From positions 1 to 57,810 of the forward strand of contig PHFX01000010.1 of the NCBI GenBank assembly GCA_007618135.1: a stretch of DNA of 57,810 nucleotides, given 5' to 3'. The stretch's first letter is position 1. The number at the start of each line of letters is the position of its first letter. The stretch is from Candidatus Brocadia sp. WS118. Lineage in GTDB: Bacteria > Planctomycetota > Brocadiia > Brocadiales > Brocadiaceae. Position numbers and translations under genes: made by a program. Under the pieces are notes generated by a model. It had not been told where the DNA came from and ran no database searches. It saw only the letters and a program-made list of their open reading frames with translations. Below, in pieces: positions 48,723 to 56,848 of this stretch.

Positions 48723-49631
48723 TTACGTTATTTCCAGTGAAATATCAAGCGCCTTTGCTGAATGGGTAATTGCGCCAACAGAGATCCTGTCCACTCCTGT
48801 TTGTGCCACAAGATGTACATTTTCGAGGGTAATATTTCCTGACGCCTCCGTTAGTGGGCGCCGTTTCCCTTCACCAGGTTTCCATTCTTTCACTAATCGT
48901 ACTCCATCGCTCAACTGTTGGATACTCATATTATCGAACAGGATGATATCCACCCCTGCATGAAGGGCGTTCTTTACTTCTTCCAGTGTCCTCGTCTCTA
49001 CCTCTATCAGAACACCCTTTTTTATCTTTTGCCTCAATACAGACACAGCCTTTTCAATAATACTGGTATGGGGGGGGACCTCGTAGAATAATTTGTCTTT
49101 CATAATATCCAGGTGATTGTCTTTTACGAGCACCTGGTCATAGAGTCCCCTTCGATGATTAACTCCGCCGCCCACTGCTACGGCATATTTTTCCAGATAT
49201 CGCCAGCCGGGGATGGTCTTTCTTGTGTCCATAAGGGAGGTTTTTAAAGGTTTTACGCGCTCGACAAACCGTGATGTCAGCGTCGCAATCCCCGATAGCC
49301 TCTGGAGAAAGTTTAAGGCAATCCGTTCGCCGGAGAGTAACACTTTTGCACTGCCCTGTATTGCGGCAATCGTCTCTCCCGCACAAACAACATCCCCTTC
49401 CTTTACCCATGGTTTAAAGAAATGGTTCTTATCTAATGCAGAAAAAAAATACTCAACTACGGGCAACCCGGCAATAACCCCATCTTCCTTTGCCAGGAAA
49501 ACCCCTTCCACCATCAGGTTGTCCGGGATGAGGTTTTCAGTCGTAATATCCCCGGTAAAAATATCTTCCTGAATAGCTAACTGAATAAGGGCTTCTATCT
49601 TCTCAGGTTCGAAATGGATCTTTGCATTCAT
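48723..49631 (-). CDS. nadC: Nicotinate-nucleotide pyrophosphorylase (carboxylating)
   Basis: NadC converts quinolinate and PRPP to nicotinate mononucleotide in NAD synthesis. The 302-residue protein has EDIFTGDITTE near the N terminus, ERIALNFLQRLSGIAT, the substrate-binding TRKTIPGWRYLEKYAV and GGGVNHRRGLYDQVLVKDNH blocks with the arginines and lysine that grip quinolinate, and the C-terminal VDRISVGAITHSA. Length is slightly above the usual 280. NadA and NadB are not adjacent. Confidence 0.96.
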   Translation of the reverse strand: MNAKIHFEPEKIEALIQLAIQEDIFTGDITTENLIPDNLMVEGVFLAKEDGVIAGLPVVEYFFSALDKNHFFKPWVKEGDVVCAGETIAAIQGSAKVLLSGERIALNFLQRLSGIATLTSRFVERVKPLKTSLMDTRKTIPGWRYLEKYAVAVGGGVNHRRGLYDQVLVKDNHLDIMKDKLFYEVPPHTSIIEKAVSVLRQKIKKGVLIEVETRTLEEVKNALHAGVDIILFDNMSIQQLSDGVRLVKEWKPGEGKRRPLTEASGNITLENVHLVAQTGVDRISVGAITHSAKALDISLEIT

Positions 49632-49741
49632 ATGAAAAGGAGCTACGATTTTTTGTCTTTAACCGCCTCGTTAACCCAATTTAGTCCTCATTATATAGCG
49701 TTTCCAAGAGAACTCAATAGCATTAATGATTTATTTTTTTG

Positions 49742-49769
49742 TTGACATCTAATGTTACTGTGCTATTTT
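49742..49769 (+). promoter_or_regulatory. Sigma-70-type promoter of riboswitch module 1
   Basis: TTGACA at 49742-49747 and TATTTT at 49764-49769 are separated by 16 bases, with TG preceding the -10 region. The same arrangement, including ACTGTGC before the -10, recurs at 51177-51204, which supports function. Confidence 0.7.
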
Positions 49770-49811
49770 AAGGTCTATTATGTAAAAGACGCCTTTTCAT
49801 AAACATAATGT

Positions 49812-49945
49812 AACATTACGATAAAGGCAAACCCCGAGCGATCGGGGGACGCAAAGTAAAGGATCTTGCGAGCCGATTAAACAGTTTAAACCGCTTAAAC
49901 CGTTCAAACGGCTTATAAAAAGACAGCCTTACTGCCGAAGATGTT
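49812..49945 (+). promoter_or_regulatory. GEMM-I cyclic-di-GMP riboswitch, copy 1
   Basis: The conserved GGCAAACC (49826-49833) and GACGCAAAG (49848-49856) of the GEMM-I aptamer flank a P2 stem CCCCGA/TCGGGG closed by a GCGA tetraloop (49832-49847). P3 starts with AGCCG (49871) pairing with CGGCT (49909); its loop side contains three near-identical nine-base units of the TTAAACCG type. The 3' core GCCTTACTGCCGAAG follows, and ACAT (49813) can pair with ATGT (49941) in P1. By my alignment the base before CAAACC is G, the cyclic-di-GMP state. The downstream terminator shares the 3' core, so ligand should favour read-through. Confidence 0.85.
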
Positions 49946-49974
49946 CACAAAAATCTTTGCGGTAAGGCTTTTTT
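49926..49974 (+). terminator. Intrinsic terminator, expression platform of riboswitch 1
   Basis: GCCTTACTGC at 49926-49935 pairs with GCGGTAAGGC at 49959-49968 (one G-U pair), extended inward by GAT/ATC, followed by six Ts at 49969-49974. Its 5' arm lies inside the aptamer core, so aptamer folding and termination are mutually exclusive. Confidence 0.82.
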
Positions 49975-50101
49975 ATTTTATTGAAGTTTTGGGATACAGG
50001 GGAATTTATACGGGGATAATAAAAATTAAACCATCTTTCCTGTCCATGTGTTATGATGAATCAGCTTCTGTATCACCATATATGAACTGGATGAAGTTTG
50101 A

Positions 50102-50236
50102 GGCGTTGAAACGAACGTTGACGGTCTGGTAATATTTACGATTACAGCCACTAAGAAAACCGGTAATGCAAAAGTCAAATTCGAGGCAGCTAATGGCTTG
50201 AAGACGACAGTAACGGTGAAGGTTAAAAAGGAGTAA
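50102..50236 (+). pseudogene. C-terminal relic of an Ig-like-domain surface protein
   Basis: An open segment reads GVETNVDGLVIFTITATKKT and ends KTTVTVKVKKE before TAA at 50234-50236. This looks like the last strand pairs of an Ig-like (Big/invasin) repeat, commonly found as DVDGQ-x-TFTITA near the C terminus of long secreted proteins. The frame is closed by TGA at 50099-50101 with no start codon or ribosome-binding site, so it is the tail of a deleted gene that presumably followed riboswitch 1. Confidence 0.55.
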
Positions 50237-50376
50237 TGCCAAGAATCAACGAAGAAAATAACCAGAAGATAACCTTTTCTGAAATAGTAATAAAACAGAA
50301 TTGATGTAAAGTATTGTGATATTAAGTCAGCATTGGTTCGGATTATTTTAAGAAATTTTAAAAGAAGGAGACTGGT

Positions 50377-51162
50377 ATGATAAAAGCAAATTATCGTTTT
50401 GGCTTGAGGACATTGGTCATTGTTTTGTCATTTGCGGCGGCACTTGTTGTAACATTCGGCTGGCGCGGCCTGTCAGGCGGCATTGCCTTGGCGCAGAATG
50501 AAGAACCCCAGTTCACCACGGAGTTTCGGTTGAAGGACTGTAAATTTGAGACTGTAGGGGCAAACCCTTACTTCATCCTCAAACCGGGCTATCGATTGAT
50601 ATTAGAAGGGGAAGAGGACTGAGAAACGGTCCGGGTTGTGATTACCGTTCTGCCTAAAACGAAAAAGATCTTCCTGCCAAATATCGGCACGGTGAGAACG
50701 AGGGTCGTTGAGGAGCGGGAATCGGTAGATGGCGAATTGGTGGAGGTGTCGAGAAACTTCTTCGCGATATGCAAAAAGACAAATGACGTCTTCTATTTTG
50801 GGGAAGATGTCGATAATTTCAATGAGGATGGTACGATAACTCATGAAGGATCATGGCTGGCGGGAGTGGCTGGCGCGGAGCCAGGTATCATTATGCCGGG
50901 TACTTTTTTGCTGGGTTCGAGATACTTTCAGGAACAGGCGACTGGCATTGCCACTGACCGTGCAGAGCACGTAGAGATGGGCATTGAAGTAACTACGGAA
51001 GCGGGCACATTCAATGATTGCGTGAGGGTGCTGGAGACAACACCTCTGGAACCTGGCGCGGAGAGTGAGAAGATTTACGCCCCCGGAGTTGGACTTGTCG
51101 TAGACGATGTGGTTGAACTCGTCAAATTCGGCTTTATCAAAGATGACGACGATGACGACTAA
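50377..51162 (+). pseudogene. Secreted protein gene interrupted by one in-frame TGA
   Basis: Both halves lie in one frame. The first, 81 residues, has a signal peptide with a hydrophobic core near 12-27 and an ALA-QN cleavage site near 39, and ends LILEGEED; TGA at 50620-50622 interrupts it; the second continues ETVRVVITVLPKTKKI through FFAICKKTNDVFYFGEDVD to a DDDDDD tail, total 261 codons. I recall hypothetical proteins of this type reading GEEDGE at this point, which would make the change GGA to TGA. AGAAGGAGA lies upstream of the ATG. Readthrough or a sequencing error could still yield the full protein. Function is unknown; it lies downstream of riboswitch 1. Confidence 0.72.
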
Positions 51163-51176
51163 GGTTATTTTTTTTG

Positions 51177-51204
51177 TTGACATCCAGCGATACTGTGCTA
51201 TTTT
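51177..51204 (+). promoter_or_regulatory. Sigma-70-type promoter of riboswitch module 2
   Basis: TTGACA at 51177-51182 and TATTTT at 51199-51204 with 16-base spacing, preceded by a T-run and containing ACTGTGC before the -10, as in module 1. It starts just after the stop of the interrupted gene. Confidence 0.7.
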
Positions 51205-51227
51205 AGATAAGCAAGCCAATCACCAAA

Positions 51228-51356
51228 CACATACGATAAAGGCAAACCCTGAGTGATCAGGTGACGCAAAGTAACGGATCTTTCAACGCACAAGGATGTA
51301 GTTAAAGACGCGCCGTATCCTTTCGTGAAAAAGACAGCCTTACTGCCGAAGATGTT
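51228..51356 (+). promoter_or_regulatory. GEMM-I cyclic-di-GMP riboswitch, copy 2
   Basis: It has the same GATAAAGGCAAACC and GACGCAAAGTAA blocks as copy 1, with P2 CCTGA/TCAGG closed by a GTGA tetraloop (51248-51261) and the 3' core AGACAGCCTTACTGCCGAAG. P1 again uses ACAT (51229) and ATGT (51352). The P3 region differs in sequence and length from copy 1, as expected for an older duplication. It controls the lipoprotein gene at 51677, 320 bases downstream. Confidence 0.85.
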
Positions 51357-51385
51357 GAAAAACATTTTTACAGTAAGGTTTTTTT
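51338..51385 (+). terminator. Intrinsic terminator, expression platform of riboswitch 2
   Basis: CCTTACTG at 51338-51345 pairs exactly with CAGTAAGG at 51371-51378, with an inner ATGTT/AACAT stem, and seven Ts follow at 51379-51385. The 5' arm overlaps the aptamer core as in copy 1. The 290 bases between it and the next gene show no other clear element. Confidence 0.82.
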
Positions 51386-51676
51386 ATTTTAAGGATCGGC
51401 ACGTCCGTGCCATCACGTAAAGCATGTTGGCGATGCATGGTGGTAAATAAGTTTATTATATGCTTTTCTGCGTTCGGAGGATCAAAGTCGTGGCTACACG
51501 CTCATAGCTATATAGCCTTGCATAAATAAAGCGACATTACAAAGCTAAAAAATGGCTCTGGTAGCTGATTTCACGACTATGTCATGTCGCATAATTAAAG
51601 TAATGCTATATAATTATCAAATGTAAAGGAAAGCTTAAGTCAGATTGCCAAATTCACGTAAGCGGAGGGAAATAAG

Positions 51677-53308
51677 ATGGATACGAAAAACGTATACGTT
51701 AGAGGGTCTTTTTTCATTTTACTTGGAGGTCTCTTCGCCGCTCTCTTGGGGGCATGCTCATATTGCCCGCCGACTGCTACTCTATGTGGCTTGATTCCGG
51801 ACTCTCCGATTACGGAGTTAACCTCTGAAGATCGAAGCGTGGTATTTGAAGAGCCAGGGACGATAATTGTGCATCATGGATTTGGATGCGCAGAATCAAA
51901 AAAATCGGAAACACAAGATGTCCTCAGGGTTGAACAAAGCCTGGACATCCCGTCGTATGCTACCAATGCGACCGTCTTTCTGAACGGCTGGCATTTACAA
52001 TACCTTCACAAAGACCACAAAGTCGCTGGCATTGGAACCTTGATTCGAAACATTAGGCTGGAGGGCCAAACACTGAAATGGGAGGCGCATGGTGCGCTTT
52101 CAGACGATAATTTCGATGACGCATATAGCTGGTGCTACCATTACACAGTGGTCGCCTGGAACCCCTCAAACATGAATCTCGTGGTTGACCATAAAGATGG
52201 TTGTGATGCCAGCGATCCCCGTGAAACCAATTTCTTTGCTGCTGTTAACGATGAAACTACTACCGCCCTTTCATCTTTTCCTACGTTTCTCCAAAATCGT
52301 GATTTTACTGCCAGTAGGATCGTTGCCATACTCCCGCGTGGATTTGCCTTCCGTTGGGGCAAAGGTTTGACCGGGAGTTGTGATATTGATGACAACAAGA
52401 TGTTACACATAGGGTACGACATGGATCATAGTGAAATATTTATTGAGCAGGGTAAAAAATATAAAAAGAAGTTTGAGGATGTGGTACTCTCGTTGCCAAA
52501 CTCTGCAAGCCTGGTAGATTCAGGCTTTGTAAGCTGGGAGACATCCGCCATTTACAAAGATAACAAGGCCAGAAGGGATTACACGTTTGGCGAAATGGTT
52601 TCCGGATTAGGCGGTAGCGATGTTGGGATCATCCAACCACCTTTTTCGATCCTCCCGGTTGAAGACGAAAATTTCTGCACAGGCATTGGAACAAGTCCCC
52701 AAACTGAGGAGTTTGTCATTGAGAAAGTCCCGTTTGAATTTGCCATACCCATGCTGACAGGTTGGGAATTGGCTTACCCGTGTAGTGGCAATGAGAAAGT
52801 CACAGAAGCTGGGATATCGATAGATGAATGGAGCTATGATAGAAACACAAGAACATTGCGCTATAAGCTCTCCTCAGTCCTGCGTGACAAAGACACGGAT
52901 CCCGGATTCAACCGGAGTCATAAAGTCACGGTCCTGGGGTTTAAGGCCGTGTCCGGCGGGATACCGAGCGCAAAATCTCCGGATTTAGTGCCATTTAGTC
53001 CGACGGGCACAGACCCCAGCGCATTTTGCAGATTCGAGGAAGGCGGAAAGCTGCTGAGGGTCTCGGTGAAAAATCAGGGGAATGAGCATGCAGCCGCCTC
53101 AAAGACAACGGTTCTGTTTAATGATGTGCCTGTCATCCTTGATACACCTGCTATTCCGGCAGGTGGGTCGGTTGACCTTCTGTTTAAAGTGCCATCAAAC
53201 TGCTTTAGTCCTGATTGCTCCTTCAAGATTACCGTTGATTCCAACAACCAGGTAAATGAATTGAATAGTGAGGGAAACAATAGCGCCAACGGCTTGTGCA
53301 TCGGCTGA
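51677..53308 (+). CDS. Lipoprotein with C-terminal CARDB-like domain
   Basis: The 543-residue precursor has a signal peptide with a lipobox LLGAC (lipidated cysteine C27), a middle part of about 400 residues in two similar halves (compare YLHKDHKVAGIGTLIRNIRL and the EWELAYPCSG-like region with WSYDRNTRTLRYKLSSVLRD) that I do not recognise, and a C-terminal CARDB-type domain from about 435 (PDLVPFSP, VSVKNQGNEHAA, VDSNNQVNELNSEGNNSA). CARDB domains mediate adhesion or assembly of cell-surface complexes. AGCGGAGGG precedes the ATG. It is the intact target of riboswitch 2, so it is probably made when cyclic-di-GMP is high. Confidence 0.82.
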   Translation: MDTKNVYVRGSFFILLGGLFAALLGACSYCPPTATLCGLIPDSPITELTSEDRSVVFEEPGTIIVHHGFGCAESKKSETQDVLRVEQSLDIPSYATNATVFLNGWHLQYLHKDHKVAGIGTLIRNIRLEGQTLKWEAHGALSDDNFDDAYSWCYHYTVVAWNPSNMNLVVDHKDGCDASDPRETNFFAAVNDETTTALSSFPTFLQNRDFTASRIVAILPRGFAFRWGKGLTGSCDIDDNKMLHIGYDMDHSEIFIEQGKKYKKKFEDVVLSLPNSASLVDSGFVSWETSAIYKDNKARRDYTFGEMVSGLGGSDVGIIQPPFSILPVEDENFCTGIGTSPQTEEFVIEKVPFEFAIPMLTGWELAYPCSGNEKVTEAGISIDEWSYDRNTRTLRYKLSSVLRDKDTDPGFNRSHKVTVLGFKAVSGGIPSAKSPDLVPFSPTGTDPSAFCRFEEGGKLLRVSVKNQGNEHAAASKTTVLFNDVPVILDTPAIPAGGSVDLLFKVPSNCFSPDCSFKITVDSNNQVNELNSEGNNSANGLCIG

Positions 53309-53430
53309 TGCCGGTTATAAGTGAGATCAACCGCACCTTTAAAAGGCAGACATTGTTCGCAATATAACCAGGCACGTATTTTTGTCATGAATGTCAAATT
53401 GTGAACTGGTGAACAAAAAGCGTGATAAAT

Positions 53431-53541
53431 TAGGCTGCCTTTGACAGCAACTTTTAACCTCCCCACATTGGTAGGACAAGCGTCCCCGCTTGTCATTATG
53501 ATGTCAACCGGGGACGGTTGATCTACCATATGTGGCCGGGG
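53431..53541. repeat. Dispersed repeat, copy 2
   Basis: This is the second copy of the element at 40241-40350, with the identical central core GGTAGGACAAGCGTCCCCGC and TTGTCAT and diverged flanks. It lies in the 631-base gap between the lipoprotein and helicase genes; the rest of that gap holds only the promoter listed next. Confidence 0.7.
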
Positions 53542-53847
53542 GATCACCGGTAAGGATATTTTCAGGAAAGAGATAATTTCCGTGATCCATTGTAAATTTG
53601 TCCCATGGGAAATGAGCTGAGAATCCCTTAATCGATTTACAAAAATCGGGAATGCACCCGTAAGCATGTCTTGTCTGCAGACAAGCACTTTATCTCCTGA
53701 TTCTAATCAAAGAGAGAGAAAGGTTTTCTCCTGTTAAGCTTCCTTGAATTATTCCGTGTGTTTTTCCACTACCCACCAGGCAGTTCATGCGTTTCCTCCC
53801 TGAGAATAAGGCCAAAATCTACTCAAATAATAATTTGAGGTCATTAG

Positions 53848-53876
53848 TTGACTTTTTGCTTATAAAGTGGTATATA
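53848..53876 (+). promoter_or_regulatory. Sigma-70-type promoter of the SNF2 helicase gene
   Basis: TTGACT at 53848-53853 and TATATA at 53871-53876 have 17-base spacing, 64 bases before the helicase ATG. It is the best consensus match in this intergenic region. Confidence 0.6.
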
Positions 53877-53939
53877 TCTTGTACGTTAAATTTCATCCCA
53901 CATCAGAACACCTTATCTATTTTCCAGGAGTAGGAACGT

Positions 53940-56678
53940 ATGAGTACATTCTTATTAAACTCGATTACACCCGAATATGTCAGATCAATTGCCGGCAACG
54001 ATGTTTATAGTCGCGGCCTCTCTTATTATAAACGTGGACACGTTCACCGGTTAAAATACCATGATGGGGAATTAACGGCGGAGGTTGACGGCAGCGAATC
54101 AGTGCCTTACAGCGTTTTCATTCTTGCTAACGAAAGGGAAATATACGAGATGGATTGCGAATGTTTTTACGCATCGGATGGTGAGATATGCAAGCACATT
54201 GTCGCCACGCTGTTAAAGTGGATTGAGCAGAAAAAGGAGACACACAATCAAAGGCAGTTGCCGTTGCGGCAAAAAATGCTTTTTGATCCGGACGATATTT
54301 TTCCAGGAATCCTTCCCTTTTCTTCTTACCAGCCCGGCCCTGCGGATATTTTAAGCGAAATCTTTTCTGAATTTGGCCACTTTAACATCAAGGTGGATTT
54401 ACTCAACGGCGGGCCACAGCTCGAACTCAAGCTGGTTTCTCCTCATGGCAGTGGTGAAACGGTGCTCCACATCTCTGCAGAAAAAAGCCCTCATGTTTTT
54501 GAAAAGTTAACGAGATTCCCCGACAATACGGTAGAATTGTCCGAAAAGGCAAGGAAGGTCAAACTTTATAAGAACCCCCTCGTCCCCTATCTCCATGCTG
54601 ATATAAACCCGGAAGGACACATAGAGTTATCACCTGTCCTGAAACCAAAGGGTTCCGGCAAAAAAGAGAAACAGGCCGTCCGGTGGGAACAATTGGATGG
54701 GAGCAGAATCAGTGAACAGTGGGTGTGGCAGAACAATTCCTACAGACCCATCGAGTCCATTCCTCACCATCTGCAACCCTATTTCAAGAAACAAAAACCG
54801 CTGGTGTATAAAGAAAAGGCAGCCATTGATTTCCTCAGGCACGATCTCGACCCATTACTCAATGATGCGTCATTTAAACCTTCTGAAAGATTACAATGCG
54901 TAGAGGTTCACGACAGCCCGGACGTTTCCCATGTGCAGGTGGAGTCTTGCGACAATGACTGGTTGTGGCTTGACCCTACTTACACCGTAGGGCGGCACAC
55001 CGTTACTCTTTCTGAAATCTTGTCGTGCCTTGATAAAGACCACTGCATAAGAAAGGACACTGCCTATATAGAGATTCCCAAAGACATCATGGACATCTGG
55101 CAGCGTGGCAGCGGTATTATTGAAAATGGCCGGATCAAGATGCCCAAATTAGGATACCTGCGCACCCGCGCCGAATGCGGCAAGAAAGCAAAGGTAACCG
55201 CATGCACCGAGACGCAGAAATTTCTGGCGAACTTTGACCGCATCACGCCGCCACAACCGGCGCCATCCGTGACTTCATACAAGGGGGAATTGCGCACCTA
55301 TCAGCAATCCGGGTATGACTGGCTCTGGTTCCTGCATACAAACGGTTTTAACGGTATTCTGGCAGATGAGATGGGGTTGGGAAAGACACATCAGGCAATG
55401 GTGATAATCCTCTCTGCGTTGCAAAGCGAGCCGAACATGTCTAACCTGGTTATCTGCCCCACCTCTGTGCTTGACCACTGGAAATCCAAATTCCAGACCT
55501 ATGCACCAGAATTAAAGATCGCCCTGTTTTATGGAAAAGAAAGAAATACCCTCCTTTCAGGCAACCTTCCTGCAGTTGTACTCACCACCTACAGCATCCT
55601 CTCCCGCGATACAGAAGTTCTTGGCAAGATTGCATGGAACTACGTCGTACTGGACGAGGCACAAAAGATCAAGAACCATAACACCCGGATGTGCAAGGCA
55701 ACCAAGTTCCTTAACGCAAAACGCCGCTTGGCGCTGACGGGCACCCCCATTGAAAACCGGCTGACGGAATTGTGGTCGATCTTTGATTTTCTTATGCCGG
55801 GCTACCTGGGAAGCATCGATGACTTCAGAAAGAGATATGAGAACCCGATCACAAAATATCAGGATCATGAAAAGCGTGAGGTATTAAAGAAGATCATCCA
55901 CCCCTTCAAATTAAGGCGGCTCAAGAAGGACGTCCTCACAGAACTCCCGTCAAAAACCGAAGAGAAGCGGTATTGTACGCTAGCGCCAGCACAAGTTGTT
56001 ATGTACAAAGACATCGTGAGCGAGCGGGGAAGCAAACTTATTGCAAAGCTCAAGGATGAAAGCCAGCCGGTGGAGTACATCCATATCTTTGCCTTGCTCA
56101 CCAAATTGAAACGGCTCTGCGACCATCCCAAATTAGTGCTGAACGGAACCACTCCCAAAGGGGCCACATCGGGCAAATTCGAGCTTTTTAAGGAGATCAT
56201 GGAAGAGACGCTGGAGGTAGGGGAAAAGGTCGTTGTGTTCTCACAATATCTGGAGATGCTGGATATCATCGGTGACTGGCTGAACAGCATCGACGTCAGA
56301 TACGAAACCTTACGCGGTAGTACCAGGGATCGTGGCAAGGTTGTTGAGAGATTCCAGAACGATCCCGATTGCAATGTCTTCCTGGGGAGCCTCATGGCAG
56401 GCGGTTTGGGCATCGATTTAACATCTGCCTCTGTGGTCATTCACTACGACCGCTGGTGGAACGCTGCCCGGGAAGACCAGGCCACCGACCGCGTTCACCG
56501 CATTGGCCAGACCCGTGGTGTGCAGGTATTCAAGCTCATCACCAAAGGCACATTGGAAGAAAAGATCGATGCCATGATCACCACCAAGGCCACCCTCATG
56601 AATTCCGTAGTTGAGTCGGACGATGCCGTGTTCAAGTCATTTTCAAGGAAGGAATTGATTGAGTTGTTGACGTTTTGA
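53940..56678 (+). CDS. SWIM zinc-finger SNF2-family helicase
   Basis: The 912-residue protein has an N-terminal SWIM zinc finger with C73, C75, C84 and H86, a middle region of about 350 residues found in bacterial SNF2 proteins, and a SNF2 ATPase from about 450: Walker A in ADEMGLGKT (about 476), DEAQ box in VLDEAQKIKN (about 569), LTGTPIENRL, and the C-terminal helicase part with FQNDPDCNVFLGSLMAGG and the arginine-finger block ATDRVHRIGQT. It should translocate on double-stranded DNA and displace bound proteins. AGGAG lies nine bases before the ATG. Bacterial members are found both as housekeeping-like genes and in defence loci. Confidence 0.92.
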   Translation: MSTFLLNSITPEYVRSIAGNDVYSRGLSYYKRGHVHRLKYHDGELTAEVDGSESVPYSVFILANEREIYEMDCECFYASDGEICKHIVATLLKWIEQKKETHNQRQLPLRQKMLFDPDDIFPGILPFSSYQPGPADILSEIFSEFGHFNIKVDLLNGGPQLELKLVSPHGSGETVLHISAEKSPHVFEKLTRFPDNTVELSEKARKVKLYKNPLVPYLHADINPEGHIELSPVLKPKGSGKKEKQAVRWEQLDGSRISEQWVWQNNSYRPIESIPHHLQPYFKKQKPLVYKEKAAIDFLRHDLDPLLNDASFKPSERLQCVEVHDSPDVSHVQVESCDNDWLWLDPTYTVGRHTVTLSEILSCLDKDHCIRKDTAYIEIPKDIMDIWQRGSGIIENGRIKMPKLGYLRTRAECGKKAKVTACTETQKFLANFDRITPPQPAPSVTSYKGELRTYQQSGYDWLWFLHTNGFNGILADEMGLGKTHQAMVIILSALQSEPNMSNLVICPTSVLDHWKSKFQTYAPELKIALFYGKERNTLLSGNLPAVVLTTYSILSRDTEVLGKIAWNYVVLDEAQKIKNHNTRMCKATKFLNAKRRLALTGTPIENRLTELWSIFDFLMPGYLGSIDDFRKRYENPITKYQDHEKREVLKKIIHPFKLRRLKKDVLTELPSKTEEKRYCTLAPAQVVMYKDIVSERGSKLIAKLKDESQPVEYIHIFALLTKLKRLCDHPKLVLNGTTPKGATSGKFELFKEIMEETLEVGEKVVVFSQYLEMLDIIGDWLNSIDVRYETLRGSTRDRGKVVERFQNDPDCNVFLGSLMAGGLGIDLTSASVVIHYDRWWNAAREDQATDRVHRIGQTRGVQVFKLITKGTLEEKIDAMITTKATLMNSVVESDDAVFKSFSRKELIELLTF

Positions 56679-56848
56679 GTTGTTTTTTAACCACAGAGTT
56701 CACTGAGAACGCAGAGTAAAAGAAAAAATCTTGAGAATATTCCGGGAATTGCTTACATTAACATACATATAAACATCATTCACAGGTTAAGAAACCGAAC
56801 AGCTTTACACAAATAAGGACTTGAAGAAGTTGAAAAGCGGATGTCCAA

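Noticed and set aside
50620-50649. Selenocysteine insertion at the in-frame TGA
   Set aside because: A six-base-pair stem follows the TGA, but it starts too close and is too short for a convincing bacterial SECIS, and the expected residue there seems to be glycine. A nonsense mutation is simpler.
49812-51356. Possibility that the riboswitches are the cAMP-GMP variant of GEMM-I
   Set aside because: That variant has A at the position corresponding to base 20 of the Vibrio Vc2 aptamer. In my alignment, both copies have G immediately before CAAACC. The alignment was done by eye, so a model-based check is still useful.
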